Shown here: positions 11,091-22,682 of the stretch, piece after piece
Layout of the letters: every line of letters begins with the position of its first letter
Position numbering within the stretch: the stretch's first letter is position 1
Source: Brachionus manjavacas
Lineage: Eukaryota; Rotifera; Eurotatoria; Ploima; Brachionidae
Length of the DNA: 64,000 nucleotides
Reading direction: 5' to 3'
Assembly (NCBI GenBank): GCA_019054805.1
Contig: JAHQIY010000026.1
Location: 558,001-622,000, forward strand
The notes under the pieces: model-generated
Databases searched by the model: none
What the model saw: only the letters and a program-made list of their open reading frames with translations
Told to the model about the DNA's origin: nothing
Translations under genes and position numbers: made by a program

Positions 11091-13820
11091 AGCTGGTGGA
11101 ACTGCGACTATTTGGGCTATGCCACATGTTTTTAAAGAAGCTTTATTGATTCAACAAGAAAATAATGAGAATCTATTTAAACTTACAAATAAAAAATACA
11201 GAATGGATTAAGGTTTTGACAACTGTTGCAGTCTTTAAGTCTCGGAGAAGATTTAATCGCAATTTCGAAAAAATTATTTATCAAAAGCTTCTTGAGAAAA
11301 AAAGTGAAACAAACTGCCTTCTCACAAGCACTTACAATGGATTTAGAAAAACAGGTTCTCAAAAAAAAGATTCAAATTACTGGAGCGGTAGATTTAAATG
11401 CCTGAACAAAAACTGTACAGCCCTAAAAGCTAATATAAGAAACGAGCCTCAGATTTCAGATGATGTAATTTTAAACTTCTGTATTGTCAAAAAGAAAATA
11501 AATCACAACAGTTTTGAAATAAAGCAAAAGCTATATGGACAAGAAAGAGAAAATCTGGCTCTAAAAGCAATTGCTGATGGATCTGATGTGTTAAGGTCAA
11601 ATATTATTCTCAAAAGATCTGAAACAAATCAAAGCATTAAAGGTGATTTTGTACATGAAAAGATCTTGACAAAAATAATATTCTTTTTTTTAAAGAAACC
11701 ATTTCAAAAAATCTTTTGGCAGTTGCTAAGTATCAGCAACGACACCGAGACAAAATTTACACTGATATTTTTGCTGATTCAATTGCATCAAAATTTGTTT
11801 TTGACCAAAACTGCTTATTAATAAATGATGTGGGGAGATTAAATGGTTTTATTCAAGAAATCAGTATTTTTCCTTTTGGAGTTCTATTTATTTCAGAATT
11901 ACAGGTACTATAATTTATTTTTATTATTTTCCAGACTTGTAGAAAAATAAACAAGTCAAAAGTCAAGTGAAAATAAGGACTTTGACTTGTTTCAAAAAAT
12001 TCTAAATTACAAGTCAAAAATTAGGTTTTTTATAAAAAAAAAAAGTGATTTATTTTAATATATTTTGATTCTTTCATTTTTATCTCTAATAAATCAGTCC
12101 TAACTTTAATTTTCAAATTTTTTAAGCAAGTAAAGACGTCATTTTCTAAAAAAAATTTATAGTAAAATCGTATTTTTACTTTAATTTATCTGAAAACTTA
12201 TTAATGATATCATTTCAGTTTGATCATTTAAACTAAAAATAAAAATTTTGCGCTAATTAATTTTTTTTAAATTTAATTTTTAGAATTCCTAATTCTAACA
12301 TTAAACATTTAATTTCTAAGTTTTAATATGGTCAAAAATATTCAAAAGTTATCCTGTGTGGTACTTCGATGCAACTGCAAGCATTTACAACGATATATCG
12401 TAGCAAAAGTAGCCTTTTTTATATTCATTTACTGCACATGATAAAGCAAAAAAAAATGTTTTACCGATTTCGGAGTTTGTTACAACTAGCCACAATGTAT
12501 TAAATATTTCCAAATATCTTTTATCAATAAAAACAACTATGGATTTTGTTCAACAATATTTACCACCAATTGTTGTCACCGATTTTTCGTTTGCACTTAT
12601 CAGTTCAATAATGGAGACCTTTAACCGTCTAGATTTAAACAGGTAACTAAACAAGTGTTATGACTTTTTAATCAACAAAAACACGAATGATTTTTTTTCA
12701 AGTATACATTCAATTTTTTTTATCTTCTCTACTCATTTTTTAAAAATTATCATTAAAAAAGCCAAAAAAGCTAAGGCAGCTATGAAAGCGAAAAAAATGC
12801 TTATTTTTTGCTTTAGCTTGCTTCAAAATACCACAAAAATTGAACAATTTGATAATTATTTGGTTAATATTTTTAATATTTTTAATTGTTAAAAAAAAGA
12901 TCAATCATATGAATATTCTAAGGAAATCATAAGAAAAAAAATGATTATAATGAATTTAAATAAAAATGTTTTCGAGGAAATTATGTCTCCAAATTCAGCA
13001 AAATAATGACTTTAACTATTTAGTATCACAAAGAAATCAAATTTAAAAAAAATACTAAGGCCACTTTAAAAAAATTGTCACCGTTTGAAATTTACTTTGA
13101 AAATTTTATTAAAGAATTAAAAGTTCAATTTTTACATGAAATACTAACAGTAATATCATTCAAAATGAATTTTACTATCCTGAACTTTTTGAAATTGTAT
13201 CAAACAGGCTTTATTTGCTTCCCTTATGGTCAGGAATAATGATTCACAATTATTTTAAAACTAATGATAATTATGAAAATAAACTGATTACCAGACTTAC
13301 TAATAACCCAGTAGAAGGTTGGTTTTCACATCTCAAAAATAATATTTTGCAAAAACGCAAGGTAAGAACGAGTGAGAATGCTTCTCTTATTTACAAAAGA
13401 AGTAAAGCTAAGTTTTTTGAGCATTATTCAGAAAAAAAAGATATTTTAGATGATAAAAAAGAAAAACTTACCAAAAAAGGAAAAGAATTAGAAGAAAAAG
13501 GGTTGACAAAAACTCGAAAGTAAAGCGTGAGAAGGCGTGAGTTTATTACCAAAACTTACCAAATTTTTAATATTGCTGATGAAGATTATGGTTTTCCTTT
13601 GAGCAATTCATTTCAAAGTTTAGACTATGATTTATTGTTTGACTCTTTAAATGACGAAGAAAATGTTGAACTGATAAATATATTTAATCAAATAGGCACT
13701 GACAACCAGCTTATGTCATATCAGTGGAGGCTAAAGCGACTGCTCAAATACGACTCCAGTTTGAATATTTTGAAATTGCAGGCCACCTTTAACCTAATTG
13801 AGAACGGAGAAGTCGAATGA
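11091..13820 (+). pseudogene. MULE/FLYWCH-like transposase family, copy B (multi-exon, decayed)
   Basis: The first exon-like block from ATG 11165 holds a zinc-finger-like WSGRFKC...C region (NYWSGRFKCLNKNC, with later IKKKINHN-type His) as in FLYWCH domains. It continues after a frame slip near 11715 to GVLFISELQ, where a GT donor follows at the same place as in copy A. A block with YPVWYFDATA follows (about 12350) and then PPIVVTDFSFALISSIMETF (about 12560-12640), a MULE-core-like Asp region. Near 13215-13523 a 102-codon block has NNPVEGWFSHLKNNIL, like the C-terminal part of such transposases. A final block (13527-13820) ends GEVE. Frameshifts and stops between blocks indicate decay. The family name rests on motif resemblance only. 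Confidence 0.5.
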
Positions 13821-14253
13821 GCAAACATTTTGGGCGTCGATTATGCATGCATCAAATAAGTTGGGCAAAAAAAAGAACTACTTTGGACTGTTGAGATTTT
13901 TGTACCAATTTTCAGTGCTGGTTAATTTTTTGACCATTGCTACGCCTCGCTCCACTATTTCTTGTTGTTCGTTGTCGGAGTCAAAAAATTCATTTTTACT
14001 TCTACTAAAGCGACTTTTTTTTATTCTATTGGTGTCAAAAAAAAATATTTTTTAATTGTCGAAAATATTTAATAATTTATTTAATAATTTCTTGATTAAA
14101 GTAAACAAAAAAGAAGAATTTAGGGTCTTATTTAAAAAATTTTGTAGAAGATAGAAATAAATCAAAGCTGCTTAAAAGTTAATTTAATTATTATATTAAA
14201 ATTTATTTTTTTTTAAGTCCGGACTTGGACTTCAGGATCAAGAAATTTGTTTG
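13735..14253 (+). repeat. Dispersed repeat, copy 2 (partner at 3909-4365)
   Basis: Carries the same blocks as 3909-4365 in order, including GCGACTGCTCAAATACGACT, TTGGGCGTCGATTATGCATG and AAGTCCGGACTTGGACTTCA. It covers the last codons and the 3' flank of transposase-family copy B. It has an extra insertion near 14105-14200 and is not flanked by the foldback arms, so this is probably closer to the ancestral location. Confidence 0.8.
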
Positions 14254-16335
14254 CATACTTATCTAAAGGAGATTTCATTCGGCACTGATAAAACAAATTA
14301 AAAAAAAATTAATAATCCACTAAGGAAAGGAGATTTTTTATTGATCTTTTTCCTTAAAAGTATCTTAAATAAAATCTTTATATTAAAATTAAATTCAGTA
14401 TAATAGTATTTTTTAATTAAATATTTAAAATTTAAAAAGAAATTGATTATAATAAATGTTTCATTACAATAAAAAAAACGTCCAAAAAAATTAAATTTTT
14501 TTATTAAAATTGAAATTCGTATGTTCAAAAATTTCTGAAATCTTACTATTAGTTTTGCACAAAATTAATTTTTAATTCTCAAGAATTTAAAAATGTAAAA
14601 ATCTCCAAAAAATGATATTGTGCCGTTAAGTGACGAAGTAAATATTATTTTTTAAAAAATTTTAGTTTTTAATTTTTATTTGTAAATTTAAATTCTTAGA
14701 CTATTTTTAATTATTTCAAAACTAAAGGCATATATTTAATTAACGAATCATTGATTATTTTTCGACAAGTAAAATTTTTAATTGTATGTTCTTGATTTAG
14801 AATATTTTGATGAAGAAATTTTAATTATTTATAAATTACATATTTTATAAATTCATTTTAAAATATTTTTGTAAGATTTAAATTCGTATTCAATGTTTGG
14901 TTTATGATACACTCCGCCATCATTGTTGTCTATTCTTTTTAGAATTGAAAATCAAAGTTTTTCGTTCTTAGATTCATTTGGTGCCGTGAATGATAAAATC
15001 TATTTTGACAAGTGGAAGTAAAAGAAAATAGCTTTCTTTCTTAATTATAATATCCTTTGAAAATTTATAGATAGTTTTGCACCTATCGGAAGAATTTATG
15101 TGATTCAAAATGGATTTTTAGCAAATTTGTGCATCCTTTGAAAAATGATTGAGTAAGCTGTGTTTTTTTTTTCTATATTTTTCGAAAGCTTATTGAATGT
15201 TGATTTAAGAAACAAAGAGTTAAAAATAAGAGAATAAATGCCCATATCGATTCAGAAAAGTGCTTTTGAAGAATTAAATAAAGAAAATTTGAAATATGTA
15301 TGCAAAGTGAATTTATGTTGTATCTGTGATAAGAAAGATTCGAATAAAGAAATAAAAGGTTTTGATTTTATTCATTCTTATCATTCAAAATTTAAAAAAA
15401 AAAAAGGAATGGGAGCAATGTGAAATTATTGATTGCTTACTTGTAAAATTCAACCTTTTTAACACTGTATTTTTAAGACCAAATAAACTCAAATTTTTAA
15501 AAATAGTAAATTTATAACTCTTTTTTATTATTTGTTTGCCATTTTGTTTTCTTTATAAACTACACTTTTTTTTTAAATTTTAATTTATATTTAATATTGA
15601 TTTAAATACTTGAAATTCAGATTTAAAAAAAATATAAACCATCGAAAAAATCAACGGAAACTTCAGGAAGTCGAAGTCTAACTAAACTTTGGCTAGTTTG
15701 GCAAAGAAAATTACTGGAAATTTATGTGTAAGGAAATCGAAAAGTGAATTTAATATTGTTAAACCAAAAATTAATAAAAAATACAAAGAATTTTTAAAGA
15801 GATTTTTCGCAAACTACAACAAGAATCTTATTTATAACTCGATCATTTGATTAAAGATTGTTTTATTCAAATTATAAATATAAATTTATTAATTTTTTTT
15901 TAAAAAATATGTTGATATAAACCCTTTAGAAGCCTTTGCGAGCATCAAAGAGAAGATAATGAAGTCTTTTAAAGGAAGTTCAGAAATAAATCAACAATCT
16001 CGGAAAGATTTTCTCTGTTAAAACACCTCTTTCACCAACTTTGTTTTTCAGAAAAAAAAGAGAGGTAGAAAGAGCATTTTTGAAAAAAAGATTATATTTA
16101 TTAAAATACTTATAATGAGCGGACAAACAAACCAAGTCATTCAGATATAAGTAATTTAATTCTTTATTTGGAATGTCGATACCAAAAAAAAAATTCGTGT
16201 TAGTTTATTATTTGATAAATTAATTAAATTTTTAAACAAAATTTTATTAATTAGATCAAAATTTTTTGTCCATCATTGGTTTTCAAATAAAAGATTAAGA
16301 GAAAAATCTTTAATGAACATTCAAAATCTTTAAAT
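14254..16335. other. Mostly gene-free; weak gene remnants near 14935-15423
   Basis: A block with LDSFGAVNDKIYFDKWK (about 14955-15020) ends at a GTAAAA donor-like site. The text resumes after an AG with SFAPIGRIYVIQNGFLANLC (about 15074-15135), which looks like two exons of an unrecognised gene. A 61-codon ORF (15238-15423) has CCICDKK and FHSYHSKF-like text, with two to three cysteines and two histidines, but no recognised domain. The remaining sequence is AT-rich and uninformative. Confidence 0.3.
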
Positions 16336-17300
16336 GAATATAGACATGAAAGGAGAAGTTGACCAAAATAAAAGAAATTGCAACGAATTTTTCGAAATGA
16401 CTAAAACTAGGGATGATGGTAATTTAAGCACAGAGTTAGATGAAGAAGAAGTTTTCGGCTCGGAAAAACAGGTGGTTTCAAAACAGAAATTTCAGATTCA
16501 GTGATGGAGGATAGTGAAAATTTATGCTGAGAGTTAGATGAAGAAGTTATCAGCACGGAGAATGAAGATGTTGTAATTTCAGATACTGGAAAGGAGGATG
16601 GTGAAATTTTATGATAGTTTGATGAAGAAGAAGTTATCAGCTCGGAGAAAAAGATGGTGATATTTCAGATTTTGTGAAGGAGGATGGTGAAATTTTATGC
16701 TCAGGCTTCATTGAAGAAGAAGTTTCCAGCTTGGTGAAATACCACGGCGATATTTCATCCACGGTGAAAAAAGATATGCAAATAGGAGAATAAATAGCTA
16801 TAAATCAGCATACATCTTTGATAAACACTCATTATGTATTTGAAGTGGAAAACATGCTGAATGCAATGAATAAGCAGTTTGCCTTAGAAAAGCAACAACT
16901 CGAAATCAAAATAAAAGATTTACAAGAGGAAATTGAAATTTTTCTGGTTAGTTTTTGATAAAAATTTTAATTAAAAGAAAATTATTTTTCTACAAAAGGA
17001 TAAGAATACTCAAAAACAAGTGTTTTTAGAAATGTTTCAGGGGATTATGAAAAAGTTGTAAAAGAACAAGAGTTATCAGAGAAAGAAACTTAATATATTA
17101 AAAGAGAACTGGAGAAAGCATGATCAGATTCAAAAATTTAGAAGATGATCATGAGGACCTAAAAAAATATATGAAGATATTCAAAAAATTAATTTACTAT
17201 TGCAGTCCACATCAAAGTATAATTCTTCATTAATTGCTGAATCAAAAGATTCGTTATCAAAAGGTAAAATTTAAGTTTGTATTAACTTATTTTTTTAAAA
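16336..17300 (+). pseudogene. Decayed acidic-repeat / coiled-coil gene
   Basis: After ATG near 16336 there are about four degenerate tandem repeats of about 86-90 bases (16404-16765), each coding for variants of DGEILCSELDEEEVISSE. They are interrupted by stops (for example after KFQIQ and within the third repeat). A coiled-coil block follows (about 16851-16945, LEKQQLEIKIKDLQEEIEI), then an intron-like GTTAGT...AAAAG of 54 bases and further lysine/glutamate-rich text to about 17270. The LINE ORF1 fragment starts just downstream. Family not recognised. Confidence 0.45.
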
Positions 17301-17308
17301 ATAATTTC

Positions 17309-17917
17309 TTACAGAGCTTTGTTGAAACCATGTCTTATAATTGACCATAAGATCCAGATTATATTCATTGGCTAACACGGTCAATGCGCATAGTTTTTCA
17401 GAATATAATGACGTTGCATTAGTTAAAGAATAAATCAATAATAAATATTGAGTTTAAAATTTTCCAAATCTGATTGTGGTGTTTCGGGAACTTTGGGGTG
17501 TTTTGGGGTAGGAATCTTTTTAGAGACTAACTTTTCCCTTTCGGGCGTTGTTAGCGACTGGTTGGCTGACAAATGGGTGGACTTCTCTGTTGCCGATGTT
17601 TGTTTTTGTCGTGACATTAATACAGCGTAATCTCCCGCTTCTAATGACGAAACGAAAGGGCTGATCAAGAAATTTATGTCGATTTAAATCCTCATTTGCT
17701 TCTTTACGCTGTTTGTTCAGCTCAAAAATTCCTGCTGCTCTGCCGGTGTACGATTCGGTCTGATGAAGACCTTTTCGTACGCCGCAGAATCAGCTAGATA
17801 TTTCGCAGCAGTTAAAATTTCGTTTCTCGTTTCGGTACTCTCAAATTCAACAACCATTGGGTCACTTTTTTTCTTATTTGATGCGTTATTTCGAGGTTTA
17901 ATTCTATACGTGCTCTT
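17309..17917 (-). mobile_element. LINE ORF1 C-terminal / ORF2-start fragment outside the array
   Basis: About 609 bases nearly identical to the ORF1-end and endonuclease-start segment of the tandem units (for example 25397-26008). Matching starts at TTACAGAGCTTTGTTGAAAC and stops after TACGTGCTCTT, where unrelated sequence begins. The minus strand encodes RNEILTAAKYLADS and VFIRPNRTPAEQQEF, with the same poly-A frameshift (five A) as units 1 and 5. A few substitutions separate it from the array, so it is a separate recent copy and not part of the tandem series. Confidence 0.8.
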
Positions 17918-18114
17918 CTTTCCTAGTGGATAATGTGGAGGCGCTCTTTTCCTTTTCAAGTTCCTTTTTGAGCAACGGCTTCGATCTGACACAGAGGCCA
18001 CTGCATCGAGATGATCATCTACACTGAAATTATTACCCAGTCAAAAATGGTCCCCCTATTTTTATGATGAAAGAGGTTAAAACATTCGCCCCGTTTTGCA
18101 GAGATTTTTTGAAC

Positions 18115-18205
18115 ATTTTTCACCCTCAGTGGGTTTCGAACACTCGATCTTCTGCTTGCATTACTGACACGCTAACAATTCGGCTAAAGTGGTTTTTCTT
18201 GACAC
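18115..18205 (-). repeat. tRNA-derived sequence (tRNA pseudogene or SINE head)
   Basis: On the minus strand an A-box-like TTAGCCGAATTGTTAGCGTG is followed by a B-box-like GAGTGTTCGAAACCC. The T arm pairs (AGTG...CACT around TCGAAAC). The anticodon arm does not pair well, so it is not a functional tRNA. It could be the head of a SINE, but no second copy or tail was found in the window. Confidence 0.45.
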
Positions 18206-18779
18206 TCATATGGAGCATTTAAAATCTGCTTTAAATTTTTAAAATTTAAAATCTGCGAATATTTTCGATTATATGGATATCAAAGAAAATTCATTGCGAA
18301 TTTCTCTACTTTCATGACTTTAAGGCTGAGTGAGTTTAACTTTGAGATTAGGCACAAAAGGCGTTCGAAGAATTCAATGCTGATAGACTCGTCCCAAAGA
18401 GATTAGAGCCTGATTTTAATGATATCGATCCTTAATTGTTAATATGGAATATTCAATATGGGGTGGAGGCAAGTTTCATTCAAAGTTAAAAGTCATTGAC
18501 GGGCAAGTCAACGACTTTTGGATGGGTCGTTCAACACGGTAATAGCATCCCTATTCATATTTTATTTTAAAAAGTCTATTACAAGTCAAAAAATCGATTT
18601 TCTTTTTCAACAAAAGAAAAGAGAAAAGCGGTTTTATACGTTATAATCGGGTTAAACCGAGTCAACTTTTATAAAATGGAATGTTACAGCCTATTCAGAT
18701 TTCATATCCATTTGGGATTGTAGGTTTGGATAATGTAGGTTTGTAAAGAGATCGAAGAATGGTTTTTAGTACATTTTAT

Positions 18780-19165
18780 TTTTTGTGGATCTATTAACAG
18801 ATTGGGTAGATGCTTGTTCTTACGTACTTTGGAGACTATAGACTTGTAAAAAAAATTCTACTCTGTTACCATTACTCGCCATTTATGTTAAAGATAAGTA
18901 TTACCAAGCTGGAATGCTGTATCAAACACCCGCAAACGAACGGAAAAAATGAAAGGTTAGACAGATTCCAGTCGAAAGCACTTGCGATGAGTGAAAGAAA
19001 GTCTAAACAACTTAATTGAATTAATCGACGATACATTTAAGTATTAATCTCTTGGGACATCAAATAAATAGTTTTGAATTTTATTGGCATACAGAGTAAT
19101 CACTTACATGGCTATTAAGGAAACACCTTTTTTTTTTTGTTTTATGGGAGAGATGTAGTTTTTCA
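18780..19165 (+). pseudogene. Ty3/gypsy-type integrase relic, plus strand
   Basis: Frame from 18810 includes HPQTNGKNERLDRF, the conserved PQTNGxxER motif around the catalytic Glu of the DDE integrase core. Interrupted frames after it end near 19160 with GNTFFFCFMGE, resembling the TPFxLxYGR motif of the integrase C-terminal part. It lies on the opposite strand from the main retroelement complex and is not the same copy. Stops make it non-functional. Confidence 0.55.
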
Positions 19166-19684
19166 TTCTGATATTTTTAAACCAAGTTCTCTTCTTAATT
19201 AATATTGACTTAAATGATAATTAACTTTTGTTTAGAGCATTCTTAACAAATAAATTATTAACGAAAAATGGAAAAGAGATCGGAGATATTTTTTTAAACT
19301 ACAAATATTATCATTAAGATTCATCATGTGACAAACCCAAAGTCAAAAATTTTTAGAGTTTGCAATATTAACTTAAAATTATTTTTTTTTGGAAACTGAA
19401 AAAAATATTTGAAATATCACATTTTTTCTTTATTGTTACAACATGAATACATTTTTTAATTCAAATACAAAAATTTAAACCATTGACTTCCTTTTTTAAT
19501 TTAAAATTTTTTACACAAAAAACTATAGATAACAATTAATAATTACTAAGTGAATAAAAATTTTTGAAATTATTCAAAATAAAATATTATTTTAGTTTTT
19601 AACATTTATTCACTCAAGATCTTTATATTTAATATCCAATATTTCTTTTCAAATGAATAAAAATTTTCAATAGTAGTGTTATAG
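19166..19684. other. Gene-free AT-rich interval
   Basis: Nothing recognised on either strand. Confidence 0.4.
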
Positions 19685-20285
19685 AGCCTGGGCATCATAA
19701 CTCTGGATTTTTGAATTCTTTAAAAACACTATTAACCAGGCTTTTTCCTATTCTAAAAAAGTCCAATCTTGTTTTGAAAATATTGAGACTACTAGCCTAT
19801 AACTATTCTTTTCGGCAGCTGATTCCAAATTGAGGATACCCTGTTAGTGAAAAAGTGCATTCTTGCACTGACCGACGAGTGAAAGTCGTTGATTTCACGT
19901 GTAGTGAAACTTTGTGACATTATCCGCCTTTTGTTGCATCTTGTCGAGGCCGCAGGAACATCTTGAATGACGTTTGATTTAAGATACGATCTTTGATACC
20001 AGTCAATACGGTCGAGCTCATTTAATGACTTAAAAATTGAATTAATTCACACCTTTTTCGTCTGAGATCAAGTGTGGTGATCGATTTTTTGTTTAAACAA
20101 TCGTTGAATTTAAGATTTCTATTTGTGTTAAGTATTTTCGAGGCTCTTCGTTTGACCTTCTCAAGCATGATCGACTGCGCAGCTTTGGGTGGATTTCACA
20201 CCGGGATCGCAAATTCCAAGTAGGGTCTAACGTATGTCGTGTAGAGAGTAACCCACGGGTTTCGATCGCGACATTCAAAAGTATT
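19685..20285 (-). mobile_element. LINE reverse transcriptase C-terminal region
   Basis: The minus strand reads TTYVRPYLEFAIPVWNPP, then LEKVKRRASKIL, TTLDLRRKRCELIQ, ELDRIDW, FFTNRVSSIWNQLP, in order and mostly in one frame. This series is the well-known tail of CR1/L2/Jockey-type LINE RT proteins (VRPxLEY..WNP, EKVQRRATK, ....R.....FFxNRV...WNxLP). The frame stops near 19800 and the end decays. The RT core is absent: upstream (about 20285-20310) it abuts env-like sequence. It may be the 3' end of the LINE whose 5' half lies at 34.3-36.1 kb, but that is inference. Confidence 0.75.
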
Positions 20286-20309
20286 TTAAGCATACAAAGA
20301 ATTTTTGAT

Positions 20310-21240
20310 TTTTTGTTTATTCAGAAATGAGTCTGTAATTCCATTTCAGAAGTTTATTTATTATTAGAAGTAGGCCATAGGATTTAAAGTCGACATCCGA
20401 AAGAATTAGATCTAGTTCTACATTGATGTCGTTGCTTAAAAGGAGTAAGATGACAGCCGACTTATCCTCTGTGAGGTACAGTCCTTCTGAGGTTGAACAT
20501 AAACTTATATTACAATATGAAACTTTCTTCTCTATTTGAAAAAGTTGATTTTCAGTAAAAGCCACATTTCCATCAATTTTGAATTATTTTTTCTCAACAT
20601 ACCTAAAAGACATTCGTGAATTATATCAGGGTTCCAAATATGCGTCGATTTGCCAACTTTACAATAGAGATCTTTCGCGGTGCATTGGTTATTTGCCCTC
20701 TCAAAAAGCCTCTCATTCAGAGAGTACCCTCTTATTTGAATTTTTATTGTGGAACATTGGTATGAGACCTTCTCTCTTTCCTCTAACTACCTATATTAAA
20801 AATAAGGCACCCCTTCAAAGCTACAACGGTTCCCGTCGCAAACCATTCGATTCTTGTGACATTTCTTTGATATAACCATGGCCAAGCATTCTTCTTTTGA
20901 AATGACTGCATCTAATGTATCTCTGTTCATTGATCTTGCCCCAAAGAACGATTTAAAAGTCGTGATTTTCACTTCTTTTTTAGTACACTTATAACCATAG
21001 CCATCCACTGAATACTTGCTCATCCCTAATACGAACTAATTTTTGCATCCCATTGATTGTACCTCTTCTAAAGATCTTGCACAATTCCTCGACATTGAGA
21101 ATCTTGGACTATTTTTATCGATAGTACAGTATTCAAACGAACCGTCTATACTTTTAGCAAAAGTAAGTGGTAAAAGGATTGTGAAAAGAGCAAGTATCAT
21201 AACTAAATTCTGAGATACTTTTAACTTGCAATTAACTCTA
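20310..21240 (-). pseudogene. env-like region of the Ty3/gypsy-type element, broken
   Basis: Downstream of the chromodomain the minus strand enters a hydrophobic signal-anchor-like segment (about 21200-21150) followed by cysteine-containing text. After an in-frame stop (about 21035) a 75-codon frame (21023-20796) has several spaced cysteines, then further cysteine-bearing text in shifted frames and a hydrophobic stretch (20420-20320). Position after integrase, signal-like N-terminus, spaced cysteines and a C-terminal hydrophobic patch fit an env-like glycoprotein, but I cannot assign a family. At least one stop and frame changes break it. Everything up to 20964 is shared with the array units. 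Confidence 0.45.
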
Positions 21241-21249
21241 TTTATCGGT

Positions 21250-21400
21250 ATCGTATCCATTTTTGACTTTTCTTTCAGATAATCGTCCAGACAATCCATA
21301 GATACAAAGTCCGATTCTTTTATCCCATGAATTTTCCTCATCTGGAAAACCCTTCCATTTTACAAAATAATCTTTCATTCCGCGTCAAGTTCTATCTTTT
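21250..21400 (-). pseudogene. Integrase C-terminal chromodomain
   Basis: The reverse strand at about 21390-21340 reads DYFVKWKGFPDEENSWD, a close fit to the chromodomain core (Y.VKWKG...ENSWE). A single-base shift follows, after which the other frame gives DFVSMDCLDDYLKEK, fitting the chromodomain's C-terminal helix. Chromodomains at the integrase C-terminus define chromoviruses within Ty3/gypsy. The frameshift is shared by all five units (21341-, 26436-, 28873-, 31311- and 33751-starting frames are identical), so it predates the amplification. Confidence 0.65.
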
Positions 21401-21544
21401 AATATTTTTTCAATGTCATAGAATTCATTATTATCAATTACCGCATCTGAGACAATCTTAAGTTTATTTAGTGGATAACTTTGTTTCATTTCGACACCTT
21501 TACTATTAGCTAAGATGTAATTACCTTTTCTTGTTCTTCTAACC

Positions 21545-22520
21545 ACCGTATAAGGTCCTCTAAATCATTGTTCTAACTTACTCTGAATCATCGAGACTTT
21601 TAGAAAAACTTTACTATTAGGTTCCAACGATTCCAAGATAATGTTCTTTTCTTTATCTTGCGTTCTTCTTTGGATTTTTTGAGATTTCTCAATGTTCTGT
21701 TTGGCCTTTGGTATCTCGATTTCATACATGTTTTTTATTTGCATTGCTCTTCTCAATAGCTCTAATGATTGCTGATTTTCCTTTTCATCTACCCGTTTTT
21801 CAAACCATTTATTTTCTGCCAAACATGGTGTAAAACCTGTACTCGAATGTAATCTGGATTTGTATGCAAGTTGGATGTAATCAAGCCATTTATCCCAATC
21901 TTTTGCGTTATTTTGGAGGGTTTTCGTAAACAATTTTTGATTGTTTTATTTGCTCTTTCGGTAGCTCCGTTTTTCCTAGGTTGGTAAGGTGAGGTTGTTA
22001 GCCGCTCAGTATCTGTTAGTTTTAACATATTGTCAACTATTTCATTCAAAAATTATTTCCCTTGGTCGTAAAGCAGTTGCTTTGACTGACCAAAAATTGA
22101 TACGAATTTAAAATAACAACGAGCAGATTTTTCGCCTGTCTTTGTTTTAATTGCCATTAAAAACACAAATTTTGTAAGCGGTTCTTTAAACACAGCGATG
22201 CCTTTGTATCCATCTAGTGTTAACGGGAGTCCAAAGACGTAGTCAATTTGCACTCTATCTATACATCATTGATTGGTAAAGACATTGCTGGATGATCCCA
22301 TACTGGTACTTTTTGATGCCGTATACAAACAATACAATTTGATAGTATAAATTGTGTATCTTGATGCATTCCTTTCCAGTAGTACTTCTTTTGTAAATCT
22401 TATTAGGTCTTTTCTACTCCAAAGTGACCTAACAGATGCGTTTCTTTAATTAAACCAGCTCTATGTTTAATCATAGGTAATATTTTCCAATTTAAGTCCT
22501 CAAAATTTTTTCAAGAGTTT
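21545..22520 (-). pseudogene. Ty3/gypsy-type integrase (zinc motif and DDE core), broken
   Basis: Reading down the minus strand, an H-H-C-C zinc motif (HLLGHFGVEKT...CIVCIRH) lies near 22440-22340. The catalytic core has Asp in QIDYVFGLPL (about 22250), Asp in LLYDQGK (about 22060) and Glu in RKNGATERANK (about 21970), giving the D,D35E pattern. A C-terminal linker runs through LAENKWFEKRV to MIQSKLEQ (21565). Stops and frame changes near 22255, 22050 and 21930 disrupt it. This stretch is present only in unit 1. Bases 21544-21723 and 21741-24218 are missing from units 2-5. Confidence 0.8.
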
Positions 22521-22682
22521 GTCATCTTGTAATGAGAATTTTTCCTTCTTCTTTTCAATTTTCTTGCACTGCTTCTTACTTGAACCTTGTAAATACTTCC
22601 CTGTTCTCAAAAAGTGGAGTAAAAATTCATCTTCCCATGGATCGAGTTCTTTAATCGATCTATCTGTATTTAATTCTTCGTC

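Noticed and set aside
15238..15423. 61-codon ORF with CxxC-like cysteines
   Set aside because: Too short and without recognisable domain or splice partners. Kept only as a remark in the interval description.
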